A stretch of DNA of 64,000 nucleotides, taken from positions 62,001 to 126,000 of the forward strand of contig CAKOPZ010000001.1 in assembly GCA_934101145.1 (NCBI GenBank), written 5' to 3'. Position 1 is the stretch's first letter, and every line of letters starts with the position of its first letter. The translations under genes and the position numbers were made by a program. A model generated the notes under the pieces. It saw only the letters and a list, made by a program, of their open reading frames with translations, did not search any database and was not told where the DNA came from. Below, in pieces: positions 1-8,994 of this stretch. This stretch comes from an uncultured Clostridia bacterium. Lineage in GTDB: Bacteria; Bacillota; Clostridia; TANB77; CAG-508.

Positions 1-851
1 AATTTCCTAAATTGGGTACAAAGGCAAAAATGGTTGCAATTCCTACAACTTCAGGAACAGGTTCAGAAGTAACATCATTTGCTGTTCTTACTGATAAAAA
101 GCTTAATAAGAAATATCCTCTAGCTGATTATGAATTAACACCAGATGTTGCAATTGTTGATCCAGATTTAGTTATGAGTTTACCTAAGAGAATTACAGCA
201 GATACTGGAATGGATGTTTTAACACATGCAATTGAAAGTTATGTTTCAAATATGGCTTCTGATTATACAGATGGACTTGCAGAAAAAGCCTTGGAACTTG
301 TGTTTAAAAATATAAGAGAAGCATATAATCATGGAGACAACAAAACGGCAAGAGAGCATATGCATAATGCAAGTACAATAGCTGGAATGGCTTTTACAAA
401 TGCATTTTTAGGAATTAATCATTCTTTAGCACATAAAATTGGTGCAGAATTTCATTTAGCACATGGTAGAATAAATGCAATTTTACTACCATATGTAATA
501 AGATATAATAGTCAAATGCCTACAAAATTTGTATCTTTCCCTAAATATGAATATTTTATAGCTGATAAAAAATATGCAGATTTAGCAAGAAAAATGAATT
601 TCCCTGCATTTACAAATGAAGAGGGAGTATGGTCATTAATTCACGAAATTCAAAAATTAAATGAGGATTTAGGAATAGAAAAATCATTTAAAGAAGCAGG
701 TGTTGATGAACAAGAATTCTTAAGCAAAGTTGATATACTTGCAGATAGAGCATTTGAAGATCAATGTACAACTGCAAATCCTAGGGTACCACTTGTATCT
801 GAGCTGAAACAAATATTAATTGATAGCTACTATGGAAACGAAATCAATTAA
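1..851 (+). CDS. adhE: Bifunctional aldehyde-alcohol dehydrogenase AdhE, C-terminal part (5' end outside window)
   Basis: This is the iron-dependent alcohol dehydrogenase half of AdhE, which reduces acetyl-CoA through acetaldehyde to ethanol and reoxidises NADH during fermentation. The reading frame is already open at base 3, so the gene is cut by the window edge; a TTG at 12 is not a real start. About 283 residues are visible. They include the TTSGTGSEVT nucleotide-binding stretch, HAIESYVS, and HSLAHKIGAEFHLAHGR with the histidines that ligand Fe(II) in this family. A single-domain Fe-ADH is possible, but the close match to the AdhE C-terminus makes AdhE more likely. Its presence with pflAB at the other end of the window fits mixed-acid or ethanol fermentation. 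Confidence 0.9.
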   Translation, partial: FPKLGTKAKMVAIPTTSGTGSEVTSFAVLTDKKLNKKYPLADYELTPDVAIVDPDLVMSLPKRITADTGMDVLTHAIESYVSNMASDYTDGLAEKALELVFKNIREAYNHGDNKTAREHMHNASTIAGMAFTNAFLGINHSLAHKIGAEFHLAHGRINAILLPYVIRYNSQMPTKFVSFPKYEYFIADKKYADLARKMNFPAFTNEEGVWSLIHEIQKLNEDLGIEKSFKEAGVDEQEFLSKVDILADRAFEDQCTTANPRVPLVSELKQILIDSYYGNEIN

Positions 852-857
852 CATAAC

Positions 858-886
858 TTGACAAATGCTGGGAAAAACTGTATAAT
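858..886 (+). promoter_or_regulatory. Consensus sigma-A promoter of the Spo0A-like gene
   Basis: TTGACA (858-863) and TATAAT (881-886) are separated by exactly 17 bases, a perfect vegetative promoter starting seven bases after the adhE stop codon. A short imperfect hairpin (GTATA...TATAC, about 891-907) lies in the untranslated leader. The promoter predicts strong, growth-phase-independent transcription of the next gene. Confidence 0.85.
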
Positions 887-938
887 ATCTGTATAGTGGT
901 TTTATACCATAAGATATACTCTGGAAAGGAAGATTTTA

Positions 939-1475
939 ATGACATTACGGGCAAGACTCGAAGAATTGAAGAAAATGGGATGGACAATTGATGATCTCAT
1001 TGAATTAACGAGCGAGCTGGAAGAATTAGTAGGTGGATTAGAATACGATAATGACAAAAAAACAATGGAATTCAAGCAGGACTTTATTAAGGACATCAAG
1101 AAACACAATGTTGATATGGAAACCTACGAAGAGGTTAGCAAAATGTTGATTTCGCTGGGGATTACTCCAAACTTAAAGGGGTACCATTATACGATTGAAG
1201 CAGTACTGATGGGAATCAAAGACAAAAAAGTATTTACAATGATTACGACTGGCCTGTATGATGGTGTTGCCAAAAAATATAATACAACGTGGCAGTGTGT
1301 TGAAAGATGCATTAGACATGTTGTGGAAAAGAGTTGGCAAATGACATCGGATGAGAATAGGGCTGCTATCTTGGGAGTCCTTTCAGAGTCTTATCCTACA
1401 TGTGCGGAATTTATTGGATTAATTTGTGAGAGAGTTGCATGCAATCTTGCTAATAAAGGTACAATAAAGATTTAA
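939..1475 (+). CDS. Spo0A C-terminal (DNA-binding) domain protein lacking a receiver domain
   Basis: Residues of roughly 70-178 match the sporulation regulator Spo0A effector domain, including LGITPNLKGYHY, the helix-turn-helix region VAKKYNTTWQCVERCIRHVV and the ending YPTCAEFIGLICERVACN. The phosphoacceptor receiver domain is missing; instead there is a charged, helical, probably coiled-coil stretch of about 60 residues. The start at 939 has a good ribosome site (GGAAAGGAAG). Codon use is unlike the neighbours, with CTG, CTC, ACG, TCG, GCG and a CGG at codon 4, suggesting transfer from a less AT-rich source. It could bind 0A boxes without phosphorylation control, or act as an antagonist or paralogue of Spo0A. 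The family assignment is confident; the role is inference. Confidence 0.8.
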   Translation: MTLRARLEELKKMGWTIDDLIELTSELEELVGGLEYDNDKKTMEFKQDFIKDIKKHNVDMETYEEVSKMLISLGITPNLKGYHYTIEAVLMGIKDKKVFTMITTGLYDGVAKKYNTTWQCVERCIRHVVEKSWQMTSDENRAAILGVLSESYPTCAEFIGLICERVACNLANKGTIKI

Positions 1476-1485
1476 GAAAATCTTC

Positions 1486-1517
1486 AAAAAAAGGATCCAC
1501 AAATGTGGGTCCTTTTT
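1486..1517. terminator. Bidirectional rho-independent terminator
   Basis: GGATCCAC - AAAT - GTGGGTCC forms an 8-bp stem (one G-T pair) flanked by seven A residues on the left and five T residues on the right. It can therefore terminate both the Spo0A-like gene and the converging aspS gene. Confidence 0.85.
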
Positions 1518-1522
1518 CATGG

Positions 1523-3268
1523 TTAAATATCTAATTTTATATGAACATCTTTAAGTTGATCTCTTGTAACTTCTCCAGGAGCTCCCATCATTAAGTCTTG
1601 AGCTTTGCTGTTCATAGGGAATGCAATAACTTCACGTATTGTATCAGCTCCAGTAAGTAACATAAGCATTCTATCAACACCAGGTGCAATACCTGCATGT
1701 GGGGGTGTTCCAAATTGGAATGCATTAAATAATGCAGAAAAACGTTTTTCTATTTCGTCTTTTTTGTAACCTGCAATTTCAAAAGCTTTTATCATTATTT
1801 CTGGATCGTGGTTTCTAACTGCTCCAGAAGAAAGTTCAATACCATTACATACGATATCATATTGATAAGCTAAGATATCTAAAGGATTCATAGTGTTTAG
1901 AGCTTCTAATCCTCCTTGTGGCATTGAGAATGGATTGTGACAAAATGCAATATTTTCATGTTCGTCAAGTTCATACATTGGAAAATCAATTATCCAACAG
2001 AATTTATAAATATTTTCATCAATTAAGTTTAGTCTTTTTCCAAGTTCTGTTCTAATTTGTCCTGCAAGTTCAGCAGCTCTTACTTTATTATCTGCAATAA
2101 AGAAGATTGTATCATCAACTTGAAGATTTGCAAGAGTTCTTAATTCATCTTTCATGTCATCTGGAATAAATTTATCTATAGGTCCTTTATATGATAAATC
2201 CTCTTGTACCTCTAAGTATCCAAGTCCACCCATACCAATTGACATAGCATATGCAAGCATTTTTTCATGAAATCCTTTTGACATATGTCCTTTTACTTTT
2301 ATTGCTCTTACAGTTCGTCCAATAAATGGTTTAAAAGTACATCTACTAAAGAATTCTGATAAATCAATTATTTCAAGTGGGTTTCTTAAATCTGGTTTAT
2401 CACTTCCATATTTAAGCATTGCTTCTGCATATGGAATTCTAGGGAATGGATATTCTGCTACTTTTTTATCAGAAAATTTGGTAAATGTATTATAAACAAC
2501 AGGTTCGATAACACTAAACACATCTTCTTGAGTAGCATAAGACATTTCCATATCTAATTGATAGAATTCACCTGGAGCACGATCAGCTCTTGCATCTTCA
2601 TCTCTAAAACATGGAGCTATTTGGAAGTATTTGTCAATACCAGATACCATAAGCAATTGTTTAAATTGTTGTGGTGCTTGAGGAAGTGCATAAAATTTTC
2701 CTGGATGTACTCTACTTGGAACAAGATAGTCTCTAGCTCCTTCTGGAGAAGAGCTTGTTAAAATAGGTGTTTGGACCTCTAAAAATCCTTGCTCAATCAT
2801 TTGAGCTCTTAAAAATTGAAGTACTTTAGCTCTTAATATTAAATTTTGTTGAAGTTTTCTAGAACGCAAGTCTAAATAACGATATTGCAAACGTAAATCT
2901 TCACGAACTTCTTGGTTCGAATTTACTTCAAAAGGAAGCATTTTTGTTCTTTTTCCAAGAATTTGAATATCTTTTATAACAACTTCAACTTCACCTGTTT
3001 CTATGCTAGGGTTATAAGTTTCTTCATCACGTTTTCTTACAGTTCCTGTTACACATACGCTTGATTCAATAGGAATTCTTGATGCAAAGTCAACAGCATC
3101 TTCTTTTCCTGCAGTTACTATTTGTGTAATACCATACATGTCACGAAGGTCAAGGAATACTAGACCTCCAAAATCTCTAATTGTTTCTACAAATCCGCAT
3201 AATTTTACTTCTTTTCCAACGTCTGTTAAACGTAATTCACCACATGTGTGTGTTCTATATTTTTCCAA
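1523..3268 (-). CDS. aspS: Aspartyl-tRNA synthetase
   Basis: Class IIb aminoacyl-tRNA synthetase that charges tRNA with aspartate. Visible are the N-terminal OB-fold anticodon-binding domain (HTCGELRLTDVGKEVKLCGF), the QAPQQFKQLLM catalytic segment, the bacterial GAD insertion in the middle, and motif 3 (GVDRMLMLL...IREVIAFP) near the end. At about 581 residues it is full length for the bacterial type. I prefer a TTG start at 3268, eight bases after a GGAGG; an ATG at 3283 overlaps that ribosome site. GatCAB lies nearby, so the enzyme may be non-discriminating and also make Asp-tRNA(Asn); that is inference. No T-box leader was seen upstream. Confidence 0.95.
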   Translation of the reverse strand: MEKYRTHTCGELRLTDVGKEVKLCGFVETIRDFGGLVFLDLRDMYGITQIVTAGKEDAVDFASRIPIESSVCVTGTVRKRDEETYNPSIETGEVEVVIKDIQILGKRTKMLPFEVNSNQEVREDLRLQYRYLDLRSRKLQQNLILRAKVLQFLRAQMIEQGFLEVQTPILTSSSPEGARDYLVPSRVHPGKFYALPQAPQQFKQLLMVSGIDKYFQIAPCFRDEDARADRAPGEFYQLDMEMSYATQEDVFSVIEPVVYNTFTKFSDKKVAEYPFPRIPYAEAMLKYGSDKPDLRNPLEIIDLSEFFSRCTFKPFIGRTVRAIKVKGHMSKGFHEKMLAYAMSIGMGGLGYLEVQEDLSYKGPIDKFIPDDMKDELRTLANLQVDDTIFFIADNKVRAAELAGQIRTELGKRLNLIDENIYKFCWIIDFPMYELDEHENIAFCHNPFSMPQGGLEALNTMNPLDILAYQYDIVCNGIELSSGAVRNHDPEIMIKAFEIAGYKKDEIEKRFSALFNAFQFGTPPHAGIAPGVDRMLMLLTGADTIREVIAFPMNSKAQDLMMGAPGEVTRDQLKDVHIKLDI

Positions 3269-3436
3269 TTTTAAAACCTCCATTAAAACCGCTCTTTATT
3301 TACAAAATCATAAGCTATTTTACTATATTATGTGTGAAAAGTCAAATTATAGTAGAAAAATTATAACATTGTATTGATTTTTATTTACTGTATTGATAGA
3401 ATTGCAATAAATGATTTTAAAAGGGGCGATATTTAA

Positions 3437-4012
3437 ATGGCAAATTCAAAAATAATAATTGTAGAAGGTGCTCAAGGAGCAGGAAAAACAACAGTTACAG
3501 ATTTTTTGAGATATGCAGTAAAATACACAAATTTGTACAGATTAACAGGAACTGCAGACAGTTCAAAAGAAGGAAAGAAAAAAGCAACAATAATGTATGA
3601 AAATTTATTAAGTTATATGAAAACATTAGAAAATTTAAGCATTAATTTATTGTTTGATAGAACATTTTTTACAGAAGAAATATATTGCAGATTAGGCTTT
3701 AAAGATTATTCGTTTACAGATGTTTATGAAAAATTATTAGAAGAACTAAGCAAAATGGATTTTGAAATATATTATATTACTCTTTATTTAAAAGATGAAA
3801 GTCAATTTGAGCAAAGACTTGCAAGAGAAGGAAAAGCTGTTCCAGAATATGCAAAATTTAAAGCTGAAAGTAGTATAAATCAACAAAGAGAATACTTAAA
3901 AATGGCAAATGAAGTAAAAGAAAAATATCCTAATATAAATGTAGTGAATATAGAAAATAGCAGGGATTTTGAAGATGTAAAGAAGGAGTTAATGAAAGTT
4001 TTAGGTGAATAA
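3437..4012 (+). CDS. P-loop (deoxy)nucleoside monophosphate kinase-like protein
   Basis: A 191-residue P-loop kinase resembling thymidylate or deoxynucleoside kinases. The Walker A motif is GAQGAGKTT at residues 11-19. LLFDRTFFTEE, about residue 75, resembles the DR(Y/F) motif of dNMP and dNK enzymes. LAREGK lies in the probable lid region. The ribosome site AAGGGGCGA precedes the ATG. It stands alone between divergent aspS and a terminator, so context does not settle the substrate. Thymidylate kinase is the nearest family by motif, but the typical TMP-specific motifs are weak, so I give no gene symbol. Confidence 0.7.
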   Translation: MANSKIIIVEGAQGAGKTTVTDFLRYAVKYTNLYRLTGTADSSKEGKKKATIMYENLLSYMKTLENLSINLLFDRTFFTEEIYCRLGFKDYSFTDVYEKLLEELSKMDFEIYYITLYLKDESQFEQRLAREGKAVPEYAKFKAESSINQQREYLKMANEVKEKYPNINVVNIENSRDFEDVKKELMKVLGE

Positions 4013-4032
4013 TTAAAATTAAATATAAAAAG

Positions 4033-4079
4033 CAAGCTTAGAAAAATCCACGTAATTGAGGATTGGGGCTTGTTTTTTT
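4033..4079 (+). terminator. Rho-independent terminator
   Basis: CAAGC (4033-4037) pairs with GCTTG (4068-4072), and ATCC pairs with GGAT inside the loop. A run of seven T residues follows. It ends the kinase transcript before gatC. Confidence 0.65.
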
Positions 4080-4133
4080 ATATAAAAGTGTATATAATAT
4101 GAGGGTAATTAAAAAACGATAGGAGTTGATTGT

Positions 4134-4424
4134 ATGGCAGAAGTAAGCAAAGAAGAATTATTGCATATTGCAAAACTTGCGGATTTAAACCTAAAAGATG
4201 AAGAAGTCGACAAATATTTGGATAATTTAAAAGAAATATTAAATTTTGCAAATGTTGTAAATAATGCAAATGTTGATGGATTAGATATAACAATTGGTGC
4301 AAATGAAAAGAAAAATGTATTTAGAAAAGATGAGGTAGTTGTGTTTGAAGATAATGAAGCATTACTTGCAAATGCACCTGAACAAGAAAGAAATATGTTT
4401 AAAATTCCAAAGGTTATTCAATGA
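4134..4424 (+). CDS. gatC: Asp/Glu-tRNA amidotransferase subunit C
   Basis: A 96-residue GatC, the small belt subunit that holds GatA and GatB together in the GatCAB complex. The N-terminal helix region EELLHIAKLADLNL and the C-terminal LRKDE-like segment (FRKDEVVVFEDNEALLANAPEQ) are typical. It is the first gene of a gatC-gatA-gatB operon; gatA follows after 30 bases. The ATG at 4134 is preceded by AGGAG. Confidence 0.93.
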   Translation: MAEVSKEELLHIAKLADLNLKDEEVDKYLDNLKEILNFANVVNNANVDGLDITIGANEKKNVFRKDEVVVFEDNEALLANAPEQERNMFKIPKVIQ

Positions 4425-4454
4425 AATTGACTTGGAAAGAAAGGGAGGCAAGGT

Positions 4455-5933
4455 ATGGAGATTACAGAACTTACAGTTCATGAGCTGAAAGATAAACTTG
4501 CAAGTGGAGAACTTACAAGTTATGATATAACAAAAGCATATGCTGATAGAATTGCAGAAAAGGAAAAAGATGTACAAGCTTTTGTAACAGAATTAACAGA
4601 TACAGCTTTGGAAAAAGCAAAGGAAATTGATGAAAAAAGAAGTAAAAAAGAGACAAAATCAGAACTTGCAGGTATTCCAATAGGAATAAAAGATATTATA
4701 TGTACAAAAGGTGTAAGAACAACCTGCAGTTCAAGAATGCTTGAAAATTTTATTGCACCATATGATGCAACAGTAATGGAAAAAATAAATGCAGAAGAAC
4801 TAATTGATTTAGGAAAATTAAATATGGATGAATTTGCAATGGGTGGTTCAACAGAATATTCATATTTTAAGAAAACACGTAACCCATGGGATTTAAATAA
4901 GGTTCCTGGAGGTTCTTCTGGAGGATCTGCAGCAGCAGTTGCAGCAAATATGGTACCATGGGCACTTGGTACAGATACTGGTGGCTCAATAAGACAACCA
5001 GCAGGTTTTTGTGGAATAGTAGGACTTAAACCAACATATGGATTAGTTTCAAGATATGGTGTTGTTGCATTTGCTTCATCACTTGATCAAGTTGGACCAA
5101 TGGCAAAAGATGTAACAGATTGCGCAATGCTTTTAAACATTATTGCAGGACATGATGAGAAAGATACAACAAGTGTTGATAATGGGGAAAAGGACTATGT
5201 AAAAGCATTAAAAAATGATGTAAAAGGTTTAAAAATAGGTGTCCCAAAAGAATACTTTGGAGAAGGAATTAATAGCGAAGTAAAAGCAAAACTTCAAGAA
5301 GCAATTGAAAGATATAAAAAACTTGGTGCAACAGTTGAAGAATGCTCTTTGGATGTAGCTGAATATGCTTTAGCAACTTATTACATTATTGCTTGTGCTG
5401 AAGCAAGTTCTAACCTTGGAAGATTTGATGGTATTCGTTATGGATATAGAACTAAAAACTTTACAAATTTAAAAGAATTATATAGAAATTCAAGAAGTGA
5501 AGGATTTGGACCAGAAGTAAAGAGAAGAATTATTTTAGGTACTTATGTTTTATCTTCAGGATATTATGATGCATATTATAAAAAAGCGCAACAAGTAAGA
5601 ACACTTGTTATGAATGAATTTGCAAAATTATTTGAAAAATATGATGTGCTTTTAACACCTACAGCTCCAACAGTTGCATTTGATATAGGTTCAAAATCAA
5701 ATAACCCACTTGAAATGTATTTAGCTGATATTTGTACAGTTTCTGTAAATATTGCTGGACTTCCAGGACTTTCACTTCCATGTGGAGTTGATAGTAGTGG
5801 TATGCCTATAGGAATGCAATTAATAGGAAATAGATTTAGTGAAGAAACTTTACTAAATGCAGGATACACATTTGAACAAGATTTAAAATTTAGAGAAAAA
5901 TATAAACCAGAATTTAAGGGAGGTGCAAAATAA
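4455..5933 (+). CDS. gatA: Asp/Glu-tRNA amidotransferase subunit A (amidase)
   Basis: GatA hydrolyses glutamine to give the ammonia used to convert misacylated Asp-tRNA(Asn) or Glu-tRNA(Gln). The amidase-signature triad is intact: Lys79 in GIKD, Ser154 in GGSSGGS and Ser178 in TDTGGS, the same spacing as well-studied Gram-positive GatA. The length of 492 residues is normal. One stretch is divergent: [16 protein letters not shown], where relatives usually read AGA..LGKTNMDEF. The start has GGGAGG upstream. The stop is one base before the gatB start codon, so the two genes are translationally coupled. Confidence 0.96.
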   Translation: MEITELTVHELKDKLASGELTSYDITKAYADRIAEKEKDVQAFVTELTDTALEKAKEIDEKRSKKETKSELAGIPIGIKDIICTKGVRTTCSSRMLENFIAPYDATVMEKINAEELIDLGKLNMDEFAMGGSTEYSYFKKTRNPWDLNKVPGGSSGGSAAAVAANMVPWALGTDTGGSIRQPAGFCGIVGLKPTYGLVSRYGVVAFASSLDQVGPMAKDVTDCAMLLNIIAGHDEKDTTSVDNGEKDYVKALKNDVKGLKIGVPKEYFGEGINSEVKAKLQEAIERYKKLGATVEECSLDVAEYALATYYIIACAEASSNLGRFDGIRYGYRTKNFTNLKELYRNSRSEGFGPEVKRRIILGTYVLSSGYYDAYYKKAQQVRTLVMNEFAKLFEKYDVLLTPTAPTVAFDIGSKSNNPLEMYLADICTVSVNIAGLPGLSLPCGVDSSGMPIGMQLIGNRFSEETLLNAGYTFEQDLKFREKYKPEFKGGAK

Positions 5934-5934
5934 T

Positions 5935-7377
5935 ATGTTAAGAAACGATTATGAAATGGTAATGGGACTTGAAGTTCATGCAGAACTTTCTACAAAAACA
6001 AAAATATTTTGCTCATGCCCAACGGAATTTGGTGGAGATCCAAACACACACACTTGTCCAATTTGTATGGCAATGCCTGGAACACTACCTGTACTTAATG
6101 AAAAGGTTGTTGAGTATGCAGTAAAAGCTGGACTTGCTACAAATTGTGAAATATCAAGAGATAGCAAAAACGATAGAAAAAATTATTTTTATCCTGATCT
6201 TCCTAAAGCTTATCAAATATCTCAATTTGATAAACCTTTGTGTGAGCATGGATATATTGAAATAGAAGATGATGAAGGAAATCCTAAAAAAATTAGATTA
6301 ACAAGAATTCATATAGAAGAAGATGCAGGAAAGCTAAATCACAATGAATTTGGCGGTGGAAGTTTAGTTGACTTAAACAGAGCAGGTGTACCACTTATAG
6401 AGATAGTATCTGAGCCAGATTTACGCTCAAGTGGTGAGGCAGAAAGATATTTGAAAAAATTAAAGTCAATACTTGAGTATATTGAAGTTTCAGATTGTAA
6501 GATGCAAGAGGGATCTTTAAGAGCAGACGTCAATGTTTCTGTTAGAAAAAAAGGTTCAGACAAGCTTGGAACAAGAACAGAAATGAAAAATATGAACTCT
6601 TTTAAAGCAATTACAAGAGCTATTGAATATGAAGCAGAAAGACAAGCAGATGTTATAGAAGATGGAGGAAAGATTGACCAAGAGACATTAAGATGGGATG
6701 ATGTATCTGGTAAAACTTTTCCAATGAGAGATAAAGAAGATGCACAAGATTATCGTTATTTCCCAGATCCAGACTTAGTTGCAATAAGACTTTCAGAAGA
6801 ATATATTGAAAATATAAAAAATAATTTACCTGAACTTCCTGAAAGCAGAAAAGCGAGATATATGGATGAATTCAAACTTTCAGAAAAAGATAGTAACTTA
6901 CTTACTGCATCAAAATACTTATCAAATTTATTTGAAGAAGCAGAAGAAATTTGCAAAAATGCGAAGGCAGTTGCAAACTGGATTTTATCTGACATTTCAA
7001 GAATTTTAAATGAAAAAGAAATGGAAGCAGAAGAGATACCTTTTACAGGAAAAGAGCTTGCAAAATTAGTTGAGTTAATTGAAAAAGGAACAATCAGTTC
7101 TGCAATTGGTAAAAAAGTTATTACTGAGTTATTTGAAAATCCAAAAGATCCTGAAGAAATAATTAAGGAAAAAGGATGGATTCAAATTTCAGATGAAGGA
7201 GCAATTAAAGAAGTTGTAATGAAGGTTCTTGAGAATAATCCTCAATCTGTTGCAGATTATAAGGCTGGAAAAGATAAAGCACTTGGTTTCTTAGTTGGAC
7301 AAGCAATGAAAGAGACAAAGGGGAAAGCAAACCCTCAAATGCTTAATAAAATGTTCTTAGAAGAACTTAATAAATAA
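5935..7377 (+). CDS. gatB: Asp/Glu-tRNA amidotransferase subunit B
   Basis: GatB binds the misacylated tRNA, phosphorylates it with ATP and transfers ammonia delivered from GatA. The GLEVHAEL start, the zinc-binding cysteines (CSCPTEF and CPIC), the DRKNYFYPDLPKAYQISQ segment, and the C-terminal YqeY-like tail domain ending in NPQMLNKMF are visible. At 480 residues it is full length. I chose the ATG at 5935, nine bases after AGGGAGG at the end of gatA; a GTG at 5923 would overlap that ribosome site. Confidence 0.96.
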   Translation: MLRNDYEMVMGLEVHAELSTKTKIFCSCPTEFGGDPNTHTCPICMAMPGTLPVLNEKVVEYAVKAGLATNCEISRDSKNDRKNYFYPDLPKAYQISQFDKPLCEHGYIEIEDDEGNPKKIRLTRIHIEEDAGKLNHNEFGGGSLVDLNRAGVPLIEIVSEPDLRSSGEAERYLKKLKSILEYIEVSDCKMQEGSLRADVNVSVRKKGSDKLGTRTEMKNMNSFKAITRAIEYEAERQADVIEDGGKIDQETLRWDDVSGKTFPMRDKEDAQDYRYFPDPDLVAIRLSEEYIENIKNNLPELPESRKARYMDEFKLSEKDSNLLTASKYLSNLFEEAEEICKNAKAVANWILSDISRILNEKEMEAEEIPFTGKELAKLVELIEKGTISSAIGKKVITELFENPKDPEEIIKEKGWIQISDEGAIKEVVMKVLENNPQSVADYKAGKDKALGFLVGQAMKETKGKANPQMLNKMFLEELNK

Positions 7378-7413
7378 GCAGAAGACTTGTTACAAGAATG
7401 AAATTTTAATGAA

Positions 7414-7447
7414 GCACACAAAAATTTAAGATTTTTGTGTGCTTTGT
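7414..7447 (+). terminator. Terminator of gatCAB
   Basis: GCACACAAAAAT and ATTTTTGTGTGC form a perfect 12-bp stem with a short TAAG loop region, followed by TTTGTT. It lies 37 bases after the gatB stop. Confidence 0.8.
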
Positions 7448-7495
7448 TCATTTGCTTTGATATCCTTTTTACTTTATGTACGATTTACTGCTTTA

Positions 7496-7717
7496 TTAAA
7501 AATAAATCCGCATTATAATGAATGTTGCCATAAAGAATAATCCTGCTTGAAACAATTTAATTCCTATATAAAATAGGCTAGGTGTAAAAATATTTTCATA
7601 CATTGCTAAAAACAATGTGGCAAATAAGCAAAAAATAAAACAAAATTTAATTCCAGAAGTCATGATATTAAAAATTGACTTGTTAAAGTTTTTAATATCA
7701 TTTATAAATTTTTTCAT
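7496..7717 (-). CDS. Small two-helix membrane protein, unknown
   Basis: A 73-residue hydrophobic protein with two predicted membrane spans (about residues 22-42 and 49-70) and a basic N-terminus (MKKFINDIKNFNK). The ribosome site GTGAGGT lies nine bases before the ATG. I do not recognise a family. The fourth-last codon is one of the very few in-frame CGG codons in the window; a +1 slip there would replace the final RIYF with GFIFNKAVNRT and end at 7465. Confidence 0.55.
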   Translation of the reverse strand: MKKFINDIKNFNKSIFNIMTSGIKFCFIFCLFATLFLAMYENIFTPSLFYIGIKLFQAGLFFMATFIIMRIYF

Positions 7718-7791
7718 AATATGTACCTCACTTAAATTATCTATATAGTAATGTTAACATAAAAACAAAAGAAATACAAAGGAAATTTGTT

Positions 7792-7832
7792 CCAATGAAA
7801 AAAACAGAGATTTCATATTTGAAATCTCTGTT
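7792..7832 (-). terminator. Terminator of rpsT
   Basis: On the minus strand ACAGAGATTTCA and TGAAATCTCTGT form a 12-bp stem followed by seven T residues, 38 bases past the rpsT stop codon. Confidence 0.85.
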
Positions 7833-7869
7833 CAAAAATAAAAAACTGTGCACAATTTTCTATTTTTAC

Positions 7870-8136
7870 TTATGCTTTTGCAGCATTTAATTTTTTTGCT
7901 AAATTTGATTTTTTTCTAGCAGCTGTGTTTTTTACAATAACACCTTTTGTACAAGCTTGATCTATTTTCTTTGTAGCTTCTGAGAAAAGCTTTGTAGCTT
8001 CTTCAACATTGTTATTATTTAAAGCTTCTTCAAATCTTTTAACAGCTGTTTTATATTCAGATTTAATCATATTATTTCTTAATGTTTTCTTTTCAATAAC
8101 ATTAACACGTTTGATTGCTGATTTAATATTTGGCAT
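7870..8136 (-). CDS. rpsT: Small ribosomal subunit protein bS20
   Basis: An 88-residue S20, which binds 16S rRNA early in 30S assembly. [33 protein letters not shown] and the alanine- and lysine-rich end [14 protein letters not shown] are typical. The ATG at 8136 is chosen because GGGAGGTG lies seven bases upstream; a GTG at 8145 overlaps that ribosome site. It is a single-gene unit with its own terminator. Confidence 0.95.
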   Translation of the reverse strand: MPNIKSAIKRVNVIEKKTLRNNMIKSEYKTAVKRFEEALNNNNVEEATKLFSEATKKIDQACTKGVIVKNTAARKKSNLAKKLNAAKA

Positions 8137-8257
8137 ATTTTGCACCTCCCTTTAGTGTAAAGTCAAGTTAACGGATATTATTATATCACGCAAAAGTTAT
8201 TTTGACAAGTACTTTGCAAAATTTTCATTGGCTAAGCTCATTTTTCTAAGAATATAC

Positions 8258-8286
8258 TTGAAAAAAACGAAATAAACATATATAAT
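8258..8286 (+). promoter_or_regulatory. Sigma-A type promoter of hpf
   Basis: TTGAAA (8258-8263) and TATAAT (8281-8286) with a 17-base spacer lie about 50 bases before the hpf ribosome site GGAAGGAGAG. Confidence 0.75.
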
Positions 8287-8337
8287 ATGGACACACAGTA
8301 TAAAACTAATGAACAAAATTGGAAGGAGAGATAAGTT

Positions 8338-8871
8338 ATGAATATAAAAATAACTAGCAAAGAATTAGTAGCAACAGAAGCTATAAAGGATTATATTGAA
8401 AAAAAATCTGAAAGATTAGTAAAATACTTTGGAGAAGAATTTGATGTAAATGCAACAATTAAAACAGAAGGAAGCGAGCAAGTTGCAGAAATTAGCATAA
8501 AATCTAATATGGGAGATTTTAGAGCTGTAACAGCACATAAAGATTTATATGCTTCTATTGACAAAGATGTTGATATATTAGAAGGTCAAATTAGAAAAAT
8601 GAAAACAAAAAAAGATAAACAAAATATGACAGATTCAATCAGATTAAAAGAAGCCGTAAAAGAAGAGACTGTTTCAGAAGTATCTGATGAAATTATAAAA
8701 GTTTTATATTATGATATAAAACCTATGACACCAGAAGATGCTAAACTAAAATTACAAGAACAACCACAAAATAAATTTTTAGCATTTATTGATATTGATA
8801 CAGGAAAAACAAATGTTATCTATCGTCTAAAAGATAGTAAAAACTTTGGAATTGTTGAGCCAGAGGCTTAA
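8338..8871 (+). CDS. hpf: Ribosome hibernation-promoting factor, long form
   Basis: Long HPF dimerises 70S ribosomes into inactive 100S particles in stationary phase. Residues 1-95 are the sigma-54 modulation/S30AE domain (MNIKITSKELVATEAIKDYIEKK...). Residues about 118-177 are the dimerisation domain with IKPMTPEDAKLKLQ and FLAFIDIDTGKTNVIYRLKD. The 177-residue length is right for the Gram-positive long form. The linker between the domains is short. It is monocistronic with its own promoter and terminator. Confidence 0.95.
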   Translation: MNIKITSKELVATEAIKDYIEKKSERLVKYFGEEFDVNATIKTEGSEQVAEISIKSNMGDFRAVTAHKDLYASIDKDVDILEGQIRKMKTKKDKQNMTDSIRLKEAVKEETVSEVSDEIIKVLYYDIKPMTPEDAKLKLQEQPQNKFLAFIDIDTGKTNVIYRLKDSKNFGIVEPEA

Positions 8872-8890
8872 ATAAATAATAAATAAAAAA

Positions 8891-8932
8891 GAAATCTACT
8901 TAAATATGTATACCTAAGTAGATTTCTTCTTT
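8891..8932 (+). terminator. Terminator of hpf
   Basis: GAAATCTACTT pairs with AAGTAGATTTC (11 bp), followed by TTCTTTGCGTTTTTT. It lies 20 bases after the hpf stop. Confidence 0.75.
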
Positions 8933-8994
8933 GCGTTTTTTAGTAATAATGCCTATTAAAAATAAGTACTACTACAAAGAATCAATCGCAAAAA

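Noticed and set aside
3284..3436. T-box leader for aspS (and likewise for proS and trpS)
   Set aside because: No T-box sequence or specifier hairpin was found upstream of any of the three synthetase genes.
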